Source of the DNA: G965197405 sp965197405
Lineage (GTDB): Bacteria > Chloroflexota > Dehalococcoidia > Lucifugimonadales > JAGWBF01
DNA: 64,000 nt
Direction: 5' to 3'
Assembly (NCBI GenBank): GCA_965197405.1
Contig: OZ240206.1
Span: forward strand, 1,178,001-1,242,000
A program made the translations under genes and the position numbers. The notes below the pieces were generated by a model. That model was not told the origin of the DNA. It saw only the letters and a list, made by a program, of their open reading frames with translations, and ran no database searches. Each line of letters starts with the position of its first letter. Position 1 is the first letter of the stretch. Positions 8,974 through 16,862 of the stretch are shown in pieces.

Positions 8974-9078
8974 GTTCCCTTTACCTCCTCACGTCCTAAC
9001 CTCTGTCAAATGATAATCTCCAGCAGTGCCGGAGGCAAGGGGGTCCCCAATAAAGCAAGGGTATTTTAATTGCCACTC

Positions 9079-9172
9079 CCTGTTCAAGCCAGGGGCAAGC
9101 TCCGAGTGGAGCGAGGAATGACACGCAGCGGGGCCTATATTCACTCAACACCGCGAATGGAACGACCCTGCA
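9079..9172. repeat. Family A element, right half only
   Basis: The stretch has GAGCGAGGAATGACACGCAG, then TATTCACTCAACACCGCGAA and GGAACGACCCTGC, matching the outer right part of the longer family A copies (for example 42600-42691). The left arm is missing. It lies between the SDR gene and rho, where no gene is seen from 8974 to 9211. Confidence 0.55.
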
Positions 9173-9211
9173 ATAGCGCAATACAGGGGGAAGAGGGAGA
9201 AGCCCCCTGGT

Positions 9212-10498
9212 TCAGGCTTCCTTTGAGAGATTCGCGAGGAACTCCTGGTTGTTGCGGGTTTTGGAAAGCCGTTCCAGGACTCGCTCCGTGGCGTCGGAGT
9301 TGTTCATCGAGTCGTTGGAGAGGAGGGAGACCATTCTGCGTAGGAGCCAGACTTGCTTGAGGGTCGTATCGCTGAAGAACAGGTCCTCCCTCCGGGTGCC
9401 GCTGCGCTGAATGTCTATGGCAGGGAAAAAGCGCCGCTCCGCCAGCCTGCGGTCCAGGTGGAGCTCCATGTTGCCCGTGCCTTTGAACTCCTCGTAGATA
9501 ACCTCGTCCATGCGGCTGCCCGTATCCACCAGGCAGTTGGCGATGATGGTGAGGCTTCCTCCCTCTTCCACGTTTCGAGCGGCCCCGAAGAACCGCTTGG
9601 GCGGGTAGAGGGCCACGGGGTCAATGCCTCCCGAGAGGGTCCGGCCGCTGGTGGGGGCCGCCAGATTGTACGCCCTGGTGAAGCGGGTGATGCTGTCCAG
9701 GAGGATAATCACGTCTCTTCCGCTTTCCACGAGTCGTTTGGCGCGTTCCAGGGCAAGCTCTCCAACCCGGCACTGGTCTTCCACCGATTCGTCGAAGGTG
9801 GAGGCGAACACCTCACCTCTGATCGAGCGCCGCATATCGGTGACCTCTTCGGGACGCTCGCCAATGAGCACCACCATGAGGTCGGCCTCGGAGTGGCTGC
9901 TGGTGATGCCGTTGGCGATGTTCTTGAGCACGGTGGTCTTGCCGGCCTTGGGGGGCGATACGATGAGGCCCCGCTGGCCCAGGCCGATGGGGGAAAAGAG
10001 GTCTATCATCCTGGTGGTGAGATTGGCGTGATCCGTCTCCAGTTTTATCTGCTTGTTGGGGAATATGGGAGTGAGGTATTCGAAGGGGGGCCTGGAACGG
10101 GCATGTTCCGGGTCTACGCCGTTGACCTTTTCCACCCTGACCAGCCCAAAGTACCGCTCCCCGTCCTTGGGGGGCCTCACGTGGCCCGCTATGGTATCGC
10201 CGGTCCTGAGGGCGAAGCGCCTTATCTGGGACTGCGAGATGTACACGTCTCCCGTCGCTGGGCGCAGGCCGTTCTGGCGCAGGAAGCCGTACCCCTCGGC
10301 CATGACTTCCAGGACGCCGCTGGCTATGAGGCCCTGCTGCTCCGAATACGTCTGGAAGATCCGGTGCAGGATGTCCTCCCGGCGGGAATTCACCGCGAGG
10401 GCGCCGTCGCCAAGCCCTATATCCTGGGCGACGACGAGCAACTCCTCCTTGCTCTTCCTCTCCAACTCCGCAATATTTATTGCTCGTTCTGTAGTCAC
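9212..10498 (-). CDS. rho: Transcription termination factor Rho
   Basis: Rho is a hexameric RNA helicase that releases RNA polymerase. The protein has the N-terminal helix domain (IAELERKSKEELLVVA), the cold-shock-like RNA binding domain (VMAEGYGFLR, DVYISQSQIRRF), the P-loop SPPKAGKT, Walker B DVIILLDSITR and ends in the conserved NNQEFLANL. I choose GTG 10498 because GAGGTGACCCC lies directly upstream; an in-frame ATG at 10531 would add 11 atypical residues. The length of about 428 residues is normal. It stands alone, followed by repeat-rich DNA. Confidence 0.95.
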   Translation of the reverse strand: MTTERAINIAELERKSKEELLVVAQDIGLGDGALAVNSRREDILHRIFQTYSEQQGLIASGVLEVMAEGYGFLRQNGLRPATGDVYISQSQIRRFALRTGDTIAGHVRPPKDGERYFGLVRVEKVNGVDPEHARSRPPFEYLTPIFPNKQIKLETDHANLTTRMIDLFSPIGLGQRGLIVSPPKAGKTTVLKNIANGITSSHSEADLMVVLIGERPEEVTDMRRSIRGEVFASTFDESVEDQCRVGELALERAKRLVESGRDVIILLDSITRFTRAYNLAAPTSGRTLSGGIDPVALYPPKRFFGAARNVEEGGSLTIIANCLVDTGSRMDEVIYEEFKGTGNMELHLDRRLAERRFFPAIDIQRSGTRREDLFFSDTTLKQVWLLRRMVSLLSNDSMNNSDATERVLERLSKTRNNQEFLANLSKEA

Positions 10499-10628
10499 GG
10501 GGTCACCTCTTCCGGTAGATTTTGGGACCATGAAACGATACGACCGGGACTAGACAAAGGGGGCAACCGGAGCAGGAAGCTTGTCTATGAAGAAGCCCAT
10601 GTTTTACCCGGATGCGTCCTTATTGTGT

Positions 10629-10853
10629 CAGGGTCTTTTAATTGTCACCCCGAGCGAAGCGAAGGGTCTAAAGACCTGGCTGGTACTGCCTTGATTGCGG
10701 TTTTTGTTAAGGGCTATTTTAGATTCCTCACTCCGCTTCGCTCCGTTCGGAATGACGCGCTGGGGCCTGCCTACTGCACCTGTTTACAGCCTGGCAGGTC
10801 TATATTCATCCCTGCCCTGCTGACAGGTAACGCCGGTAACGGAACGAGCCTGG
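10629..10853. repeat. Family A MITE-like element (long copy)
   Basis: It begins with CAGGGTCTTTTAATTGTCAC, continues with GAGCGAAGCGAAGGGTCTAA, and has the inverted arm TTTTAGATTCCTCACTCCGC ... CGGAATGAC. An outer section with AGGTCTATATTCATCCCTGC follows. The central part (CTTGATTGCGGTTTTTGTTA) is shared with the copies at 14926-15065 and 42472-42691, defining a long subtype. It fills the gap between rho and the transaldolase gene; no other feature is seen in 10499-10889. Confidence 0.75.
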
Positions 10854-10889
10854 CCCTCATACCATGCGGGGAGACAGGATCATTCAGTG

Positions 10890-11546
10890 TCACGATGAAG
10901 CTTTCTGCCAGTCCTGCAAGAAGCGGGACTGCCCCGCATCGGTAAGGGGATGCTTTATCATCTGCATAAGCACCGCAAAAGGTACGGTAGATACGTCGGC
11001 TCCGGCTTTGGCGGCCATAACGCAATGGAGGGGATGGCGTATGCTGGCGGCCATTACCTTTGTCCTGATGTTGTAGCGTCGGAAGATAGACGCTATGTCT
11101 TCTACCAGTCCCATCCCCTCGTGGCCCGCGTCGTCCAGCCGACCGACGAAGGGGCTCACCACGGTGGCGCCCGCCTGCGCGCCCAGGATAGCCTGGTTCA
11201 CGGAGAAGCAGAGGGTCTGATTGACCTTGATGTTGTCCTTCGTGAGGGCAGTCATGGCCTCAAGCCCCGCAATAGTGCTGGGAAGTTTGACCCAGGGGTT
11301 TGGTATCCACTCGGCTATGTCCCTGCCCTCGGTTATCATGCCCTCCACGTCCGAGCTGATTACCTCCACGGAAATGGGGCCGTCTATTATCTGTGCTATG
11401 TCCTGCACCGCGGACTTGTAGGCCTCCAGCTTTCCAATACCCTCCCTGGCAGCCAGGGAAGGGTTGGTGGTGATGCCTCGCACCACGCCAAGGCGCGCGC
11501 CCTGGCGAATCTCATCCATGTTGGCGGTGTCGAGAAATAGCTCCAT
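10890..11546 (-). CDS. Transaldolase / fructose-6-phosphate aldolase-like (TalC type)
   Basis: This 218-residue TIM-barrel protein starts MELFLDTANMDEI and has ITTNPSL, the Schiff-base lysine segment WVKLPST, NIKVNQTLCFS and SPFVGRLDD, the full signature of the short transaldolase/FSA group. It moves dihydroxyacetone units between sugar phosphates in the non-oxidative pentose phosphate pathway, or acts as an F6P aldolase. Sequence alone does not separate these two. AGGAAGTGCCGTA precedes the ATG. The small coiled-coil membrane protein gene follows 37 bases further along the plus coordinate and is transcribed the same way. Confidence 0.9.
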   Translation of the reverse strand: MELFLDTANMDEIRQGARLGVVRGITTNPSLAAREGIGKLEAYKSAVQDIAQIIDGPISVEVISSDVEGMITEGRDIAEWIPNPWVKLPSTIAGLEAMTALTKDNIKVNQTLCFSVNQAILGAQAGATVVSPFVGRLDDAGHEGMGLVEDIASIFRRYNIRTKVMAASIRHPLHCVMAAKAGADVSTVPFAVLMQMIKHPLTDAGQSRFLQDWQKASS

Positions 11547-11583
11547 TACGGCACTTCCTATTGCCTTGGGTTGGGGCGAGGGA

Positions 11584-11811
11584 TTACCCGGCCCGGATTA
11601 TCTGGACCACCAGGGCGGCGATGATGCCGCCGCCGATAGCCCACGTTGACAGGAACAGCCGGTCTATCCTGGCGTTGAGCACCCGGAACTCCTGGCGGAC
11701 TTCCGCCAAGCCGGTATCCAGGCGACGGCTGATTTCCTGAATGGCGATGGCCTGTTGGCCCACCTGTCCTTCCAACCGCCCCAGCCGAGAATCGTCGGTC
11801 TCTGTAGTCAT
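11584..11811 (-). CDS. Small coiled-coil protein with C-terminal membrane anchor
   Basis: The protein has 75 residues. I use ATG 11811, which has AGGAAG six bases upstream, rather than TTG 11817. The first ~50 residues form an amphipathic coiled coil (LGRLEGQVGQQAIAIQEISR), followed by one transmembrane helix (STWAIGGGIIAALVVQII). Such tail-anchored proteins are common next to unrelated genes and no function can be assigned. Confidence 0.6.
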   Translation of the reverse strand: MTTETDDSRLGRLEGQVGQQAIAIQEISRRLDTGLAEVRQEFRVLNARIDRLFLSTWAIGGGIIAALVVQIIRAG

Positions 11812-11958
11812 TGCCAACTTCCTAACTGCGAAGAGAGGTTTTCAGTCACTACGGGGCCGGGCACCAGCATCATGACTTTCGTGGATAGGGCTGGAAGTGT
11901 GTTCGATCAAAGGGAAGCAAGTCATTATCCCAAGTTGGCATCCGTCATCATGCAGCGT

Positions 11959-13590
11959 TCATAGGGGCAGGGGAGTCTGGGCCCCTTCCCTCAGAGTTAC
12001 CTTTGCGGTGGCGACAAACTTCCGGAAAAGCGGCTCGGGGCGATTGGGCCGTGAGCAGAACTCGGGATGGAACTGCACTCCTACCATGAAAGGATGACCG
12101 GACACCTCGACGATCTCCACCAGCTTGCCGTCGGGCGATACTCCGCTGGCGAGAAGGCCCTCGTTCTCCAGGGCCTCGCGGAAGGTATTGTTTACCTCGA
12201 AACGGTGCCGGTGACGTTCATGCACCAGCGTCTGCCCGTAGGCCCTTTGCGTCAGACTACCCTCCAGCAGGCGACAGGGGTAGACACCCAGCCGCATCGT
12301 GCCGCCCTTGTCGGTGACGGAGCGCTGCTCGGGCATTATGTCTATCACCGGATGGGGGGTGTCGGGGTCTATCTCCGACGAGTTGGCTGACTCCAAGCCT
12401 AGAACGTTGCGCGCGTATTCCACGACCATGACCTGAAGGCCGAGGCATAGACCCAGATAGGGGATTTTGTTCTGCCGGGCGTACCGGGCCGCCTCTATCA
12501 TCCCGCTCACCCCGCGAGGCCCGAAGCCTCCGGGGACCACGATGCCGCAGGCCGTTTTAAGGAGGGAGTCGGGTCCCTCCCTCTCTATGTCTTCGGAATG
12601 TACCCACTGTATCTCTATGTCCCTGTCCTGGTGCAGTCCGGCGTGCTTCAGCGCTTCCCTCACCGATATGTACGAGTCCGGCAACTCGACGTACTTGCCA
12701 ACCAGCGCGATGGGGACCTTCTCGTTGGTCTGGTTCATGCGTTCCACCATGGACGCCCATGCGGTCATATCCTTGCCGTTCTCCTCCAGACCGAGAGAGC
12801 TTATGAGCAGGTCTCCAAGGCCATACTCCTCGAGAATCAGCGGCACTTCGTACACCCTCGGCACGGTGACAAGGGGAATGATGGCGTCCTGGGGTACGTT
12901 GCAGAAGAGAGAGATCTTATCCTTCATGGACGGCGGCATGGGGGAGTCGCTGCGGCAGATGATGGCGTCGGGTTGTATGCCTATAGCCTGGAGCTCCTTG
13001 ACGCTGTGCTGGGTCGGCTTGGTTTTCAGCTCGCCGGTGGCGGACATGTGGGGCAGCAGGGTCATATGGATATAGAAGGCGTTATCCCTGCCCACCTCGT
13101 TCCGCATCTGGCGTATGGCCTCAAGAAAGGGAAGGCCCTCTATATCTCCCACCGTACCGCCCACTTCCACGACGATTACCTCGGCCTTCGTCTCGTCGGC
13201 TAGGGCCATGATCCTTTCCTTAATCTCGTTGGTCACATGGGGTACGGTCTGTATGGTTCCACCCAGGAAATCGCCCCGGCGCTCCTTTCCGAGGATGGAC
13301 ATGTACACTTGCCCTGCCGTGAGGTTGGAGGACCGGGTGAGCTCCAGGTCTATGAACCGCTCGTAGTGTCCCAGGTCCATGTCCGTTTCCCCGCCGTCCC
13401 TGGTGACGAATACCTCCCCATGCTGGTAGGGGGACATAGTACCCGGGTCCACGTTGAGGTAGGGGTCCAGCTTCATAACTGAGACGGAGAGGCCCCGGCT
13501 TTTGAGGATACGTCCGATAGAGGCGACACCGATGCCCTTGCCGACAGAGCTTACCACTCCGCCAGTGACGAAGATGTATTTAGCGTTCAT
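11959..13590 (-). CDS. pyrG: CTP synthase
   Basis: At 543 residues this is a standard-length CTP synthase. The N-terminal synthetase domain has GGVVSSVGKGI and the UTP/ATP site region DPYLNVDPGTMSP; the C-terminal class I glutamine amidotransferase domain has GLCLGLQ with the nucleophile Cys and HPEF near the end. It makes CTP from UTP, ATP and glutamine. It lies upstream of the transaldolase gene on the minus strand. The ribosome binding site is weak. Confidence 0.96.
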   Translation of the reverse strand: MNAKYIFVTGGVVSSVGKGIGVASIGRILKSRGLSVSVMKLDPYLNVDPGTMSPYQHGEVFVTRDGGETDMDLGHYERFIDLELTRSSNLTAGQVYMSILGKERRGDFLGGTIQTVPHVTNEIKERIMALADETKAEVIVVEVGGTVGDIEGLPFLEAIRQMRNEVGRDNAFYIHMTLLPHMSATGELKTKPTQHSVKELQAIGIQPDAIICRSDSPMPPSMKDKISLFCNVPQDAIIPLVTVPRVYEVPLILEEYGLGDLLISSLGLEENGKDMTAWASMVERMNQTNEKVPIALVGKYVELPDSYISVREALKHAGLHQDRDIEIQWVHSEDIEREGPDSLLKTACGIVVPGGFGPRGVSGMIEAARYARQNKIPYLGLCLGLQVMVVEYARNVLGLESANSSEIDPDTPHPVIDIMPEQRSVTDKGGTMRLGVYPCRLLEGSLTQRAYGQTLVHERHRHRFEVNNTFREALENEGLLASGVSPDGKLVEIVEVSGHPFMVGVQFHPEFCSRPNRPEPLFRKFVATAKVTLREGAQTPLPL

Positions 13591-13798
13591 AATGCCAGCA
13601 AACGTGCCATTATCATGGGAAACACTCGCATCGGGAAGAACGAAGTGGGTGGGAGCAGAACAGTTGCCGGTGGGTGGCAGGGGAGCCGCCCGTGCTGGAC
13701 TACACCCCGATTATAGGCTGAATTTTCTCGGTATGTCAATAGCCTTCAAGCCCCTTCAACCTCAGGTCTGTGCGCGGCGAGAGGAGGTTTCCAAAGTG

Positions 13799-13914
13799 CC
13801 TTCTTCTTTGGTGAGAGAAGGGCAGAGCCTGCCCTGAGCCTAGCGGAGAGGGATGAGGGAGAATTATTCCGATACCTTCACCCTCACCTCAGTCCTCTCC
13901 CGTCAAGGGAGAGG
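13799..13914. repeat. Family C element without gene (two inverted palindromes)
   Basis: The right arm 13879-13914 reads CACCCTCACCTCAG then the palindrome CCTCTCCC-GTCAA-GGGAGAGG. The left part has a decayed palindrome (CCTTCTTCTTTGGTGAGAGAAGG region, 13799-13821) and GGATGAGGGA at 13851-13860. Arms and tails match those around the DUF559 gene at 26949-27420. I read it as a non-autonomous copy with an inserted or altered centre. It lies between hflC and pyrG; nothing else is visible in 13591-13930. Confidence 0.65.
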
Positions 13915-13930
13915 AGCCCTATGGCAACGC

Positions 13931-14887
13931 CTATTCTTGCGGCTCTTCCGCGCCGGCGTTGACGGACTGGCTGCCACTCGGGTCTTGAAGGAACTGGAAA
14001 AGGTCTGACTCAGAGGATAAAATCACCGTCGTGTTGGTGGACAGGAATTTCCTGTAGGCCTCCAGGCTCCTCTGAAAGGCGAAAAATTCCGGGTCCTGCT
14101 CCAGGGCTTGGGCAAAGATTTCGATGGCTTCAGCCTCGCCCTCACCCCTTGTGAGTTGCGCCTGTCTCTGGGCCTCGGCTAGAAGGATAGTCCTTTGTCT
14201 ATTCACATCTGCCTCTATCCTATCCCGCTCCTCCTGTCCCTCGGCTCTGAGCTCTCCGGAGATACGTTGCCGTTCTATTTGCATCCTGTTGAAGATACTC
14301 TGCTGTGTGGCCTCGGGGAAATCGGCCCGCTTAATCCTGACGTCCATTATCTGGACTCCGAAATCGTTCTCAGGCTCGTTCACAACCTTGTCGGCGGCTG
14401 CGAGCACCACACTCAATATCTCCTGGCGGGTGTCGGTCCCTATGACTACCCTCTCTCCATCATCGGTATCCACTATCCTGGCGCCGATAATCTCCTGCCG
14501 CTCTCTTTGGGCTATTTCTTCCCTGAGGGCGGAGATGACTATCCTTCCTATCCTGTCCTCGGCTCTATCGAGGGACCCCAACTTTTCAAAGAACTTCTTC
14601 ACATCCGTTATACGATACCGGGTGTAGGCGTCGATAATCAGGAATTGCTTCTCTTTGTCTGGCAGAGTCGAGGGCGCCATGTCCACCCGGAGGATTCGCT
14701 TGTCGAACCTCTTTACGGAGTCTATGAAAGGAGTCTTCACCTTCAGCCCCGGGGTGGTGTGAATATCACGAATCTCGCCGAACCGGGTGACTACGGCCAA
14801 CTGGATCTCATCCACGGTGTACAGAGTAGTTGGACCAAAGATGCCCAGCAGTATCACTACCACCAAAACGATTATTGTGATTCTCAT
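13931..14887 (-). CDS. hflC: HflC, SPFH-domain membrane protease modulator
   Basis: The protein has 318 residues: one N-terminal transmembrane helix (IIVLVVVILLGIFG), an SPFH/band 7 domain (VVTRFGEI, YRITDVKKFF) and an Ala/Glu/Arg-rich coiled coil (RTILLAEAQRQAQLTRGEGE). HflC with HflK forms a cage around the FtsH protease and controls access of membrane substrates. AAGGGTCAAT precedes the ATG. HflK lies upstream on the same strand, separated by a family A element, and ftsH lies 1.98 kb further upstream, so the whole complex is encoded together. Confidence 0.9.
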   Translation of the reverse strand: MRITIIVLVVVILLGIFGPTTLYTVDEIQLAVVTRFGEIRDIHTTPGLKVKTPFIDSVKRFDKRILRVDMAPSTLPDKEKQFLIIDAYTRYRITDVKKFFEKLGSLDRAEDRIGRIVISALREEIAQRERQEIIGARIVDTDDGERVVIGTDTRQEILSVVLAAADKVVNEPENDFGVQIMDVRIKRADFPEATQQSIFNRMQIERQRISGELRAEGQEERDRIEADVNRQRTILLAEAQRQAQLTRGEGEAEAIEIFAQALEQDPEFFAFQRSLEAYRKFLSTNTTVILSSESDLFQFLQDPSGSQSVNAGAEEPQE

Positions 14888-14925
14888 ATTGACCCTTTCA
14901 AGTAGATGGCCTCCTATTGCCCGGG

Positions 14926-15065
14926 GGGTTCAATTGTCACCCCGAGCGGAGCGAGGGGTCTAAAGCCCTGGCTGACCGTGCCGTTGTTCTGGTCGGTACG
15001 CCTTGATTCCGGTTTTTGTTACTCACTATTTTAGATTCCTCACTCCGCTGCGCTCGGAATGACCA
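14926..15065. repeat. Family A MITE-like element (long subtype)
   Basis: GGTTCAATTGTCACCCCGAG at the left and TTTTAGATTCCTCACTCCGC / GCTCGGAATGAC at the right form the inverted arms. The centre CCTTGATTCCGGTTTTTGTT is nearly identical to the copies at 10629 and 42472. It separates hflK from hflC; whether both genes still share one transcript is not clear. Confidence 0.72.
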
Positions 15066-15109
15066 GGGGAAGAGGCCCCGCAGATTGTGACGATTAAATC
15101 CTCCTGCTC

Positions 15110-16252
15110 CTATTGGCCGGGGGAAGGCGTGGGGGGGGTGGCGGGCGGTGGTTGATTAGTATTAGATGACAGTCCCGGTATCGGCACTACCTGGCCCCCT
15201 GCGTTGAGGATGATGGCTCCCTCCGCCTCCGGGGAGACTACGAACTTGCTGATACCGGGAAGCACATCTTCCATAGCCTCCAGGTAAATCCTCTGGCGGG
15301 TCACATCCTTGGCCTTCTCGTACTCTCGGAGAATGGCAAGGAACCGCCCTGCCTCACCTTCGGCCTTGGCGACGCGCTCTCGTTTGAAGGCTTCGGCAGC
15401 CTGGACAATCCTCTGCACCTCGCCACGAGCGCGGGGTATGATGTCCAGCTGGTAGGCCTGGGCCTGGGTTATGGAGGCCTCTTTATCCAACCTGGCGCGG
15501 TTCACATCTTGAAAGGCGTCCACCACCTCCGCGGGTGGGCTCACTTCCTGAAGCCTCACTTCGAGCACCTGTATGCCGGCATTGTAGCTATCGAGGATCT
15601 GCTGGAGCAGTTCCTGGGTGGCGGCCTGCACCTCCTCTTTTTTATCCGTCAGAACATCATCAACCGGCCTCTGCCCGACTACGAGGCGCAGGGCCGCCTC
15701 GGTGGCGTCCTTGAGGGTACGCCCCTCCGGTCTGCCAGTCTCGATGTTCCGGGTCCCCGGCGGTATCTGCTCTCCAGGGTCGGATACTCTGAAGAGGAAG
15801 GCCTCCATGTCTTTTATGCGGTACTGGACCACCAATGGGACGTCCACGATGTTCAGGTCCCCGGCGATCATCTGGGCCTCCTGCTTGAGGACCCCAGAGG
15901 TCACGCCGCCTGCTGAACTGAAGCCCATCTCCATGCTGCGAATCTGCTCGATGGACTCTATGTTTTTGGTGCCGATGGGCGCCGGCCACCACCAGTGAAG
16001 CCCCGTTCCCGTGACTCTGCAACACTCCCCAAAAGTCCGGTGCACTGCCTGCTGGCCTGGGCTTACCTGGTATATTCCCGAGGCCATCCAGACGATGAAG
16101 ACCACTATCAGAATTCCGAAGGTTAAAAAGGTGATTATCCTGTCGCGTCCACTGCCAAGCCTTCCACCAAGTCCACCCAGAGCAGCCCCTATCCTGTTCA
16201 GGATCTGCTCCAAATCAATCTCGGGGTCCCCTCTTCTGGGCGGTTGGTTCAT
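15110..16252 (-). CDS. hflK: HflK, SPFH-domain membrane protease modulator
   Basis: I choose ATG 16252 (380 residues) because AAGGAAGCTGAT sits just upstream; an open ATG at 16333 would add 27 residues without family resemblance. The order is a Pro/Gly-rich cytoplasmic start, one transmembrane helix (FLTFGILIVVFIVWMASG), an SPFH domain (SPGQQAVHRTFGE, VDVPLVVQYRI), a coiled coil and a Pro-rich tail (PPPATPPTPSPGQ). It partners HflC (13931-14887) and probably FtsH (16863-18851). Confidence 0.9.
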   Translation of the reverse strand: MNQPPRRGDPEIDLEQILNRIGAALGGLGGRLGSGRDRIITFLTFGILIVVFIVWMASGIYQVSPGQQAVHRTFGECCRVTGTGLHWWWPAPIGTKNIESIEQIRSMEMGFSSAGGVTSGVLKQEAQMIAGDLNIVDVPLVVQYRIKDMEAFLFRVSDPGEQIPPGTRNIETGRPEGRTLKDATEAALRLVVGQRPVDDVLTDKKEEVQAATQELLQQILDSYNAGIQVLEVRLQEVSPPAEVVDAFQDVNRARLDKEASITQAQAYQLDIIPRARGEVQRIVQAAEAFKRERVAKAEGEAGRFLAILREYEKAKDVTRQRIYLEAMEDVLPGISKFVVSPEAEGAIILNAGGQVVPIPGLSSNTNQPPPATPPTPSPGQ

Positions 16253-16495
16253 ATCAGCTTCCTTGCGACTGTAATCCCCTTGGTAGAATAGACCTGTTCT
16301 TAGCTGCTGAAAGCTAATGGGGTAAGTGCGCATCCCATTCTATCACAAATGGATATTTATAATATACGATGGTCAAACCATATTCGGGGTCTTTTACCCA
16401 TCACTCCGAGGAGAGCGGGGAGTCCAAGGCCATCTGCAATTCCCGCCAAAGCAGGAGTCCCGGATACGTGGGTACGATATAATAGGTCGGTGGGG

Positions 16496-16556
16496 CCGGT
16501 GGTCAGTGATTAGTGACCAAGGCCCTGGTCACTAGCCACTGACCACTAGCCACTAA
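16496..16556. repeat. Hairpin-forming AGTGGCTAGTG-type repeat
   Basis: The stretch has TTAGTGACCA and, after six bases, TGGTCACTAG, then CCACTGACCACTAGCCACTA. It can fold into an 8-base-pair hairpin. A related fragment (GCTAGCGGTCAGTGGCCGGT) is at 30550-30572. It lies just before the 88-residue gene. The rest of 16253-16495 holds no gene; 16383-16420 faintly resembles family A. Confidence 0.5.
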
Positions 16557-16572
16557 CAAGGAGGTCTTTCAA

Positions 16573-16839
16573 ATGGCTGATTACGGCCTTATGATCAAGC
16601 ATGGCCAAGGCATGTCCCGAGTCCAGATTAGCTGCATGCACCAGAGCGGGTTACTCTACGTAGCCCCGGCGGAGAAGAGCTGGGTCTGCTCCCAAGAGCA
16701 CATGCCAGCCCATGCCCTCGCGGGCTTCCTGACGGAGCTGGCGGACCTTAAAGACCCCAGGGTGAAGGAACTGATGCAGACGTGGGGTGTCTACTTTCGC
16801 CAGCTTCCCCTGGAGGACGAAACGCCAGCTGAAACCTAG
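16573..16839 (+). CDS. Hypothetical 88-residue protein between hflK and ftsH
   Basis: AAGGAGGTCTTTCAA directly before ATG is a strong ribosome binding site, the main reason to accept this gene. The protein MADYGLMIKHGQGMSRVQIS... has two Cys, no membrane segment and an acidic C-terminus. I recognise no family. It runs opposite to its neighbours and ends 23 bases before the ftsH stop on the other strand. The stretch of compositionally normal codons supports expression. Confidence 0.6.
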   Translation: MADYGLMIKHGQGMSRVQISCMHQSGLLYVAPAEKSWVCSQEHMPAHALAGFLTELADLKDPRVKELMQTWGVYFRQLPLEDETPAET

Positions 16840-16862
16840 CTGCCCGGCCGCGCGGAAAAAGT

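Noticed and set aside
9353..10945. Long plus-strand open frame opposite rho
   Set aside because: The rho frame has all family motifs. The antisense frame runs on through a family A repeat and has no ribosome site or domain.
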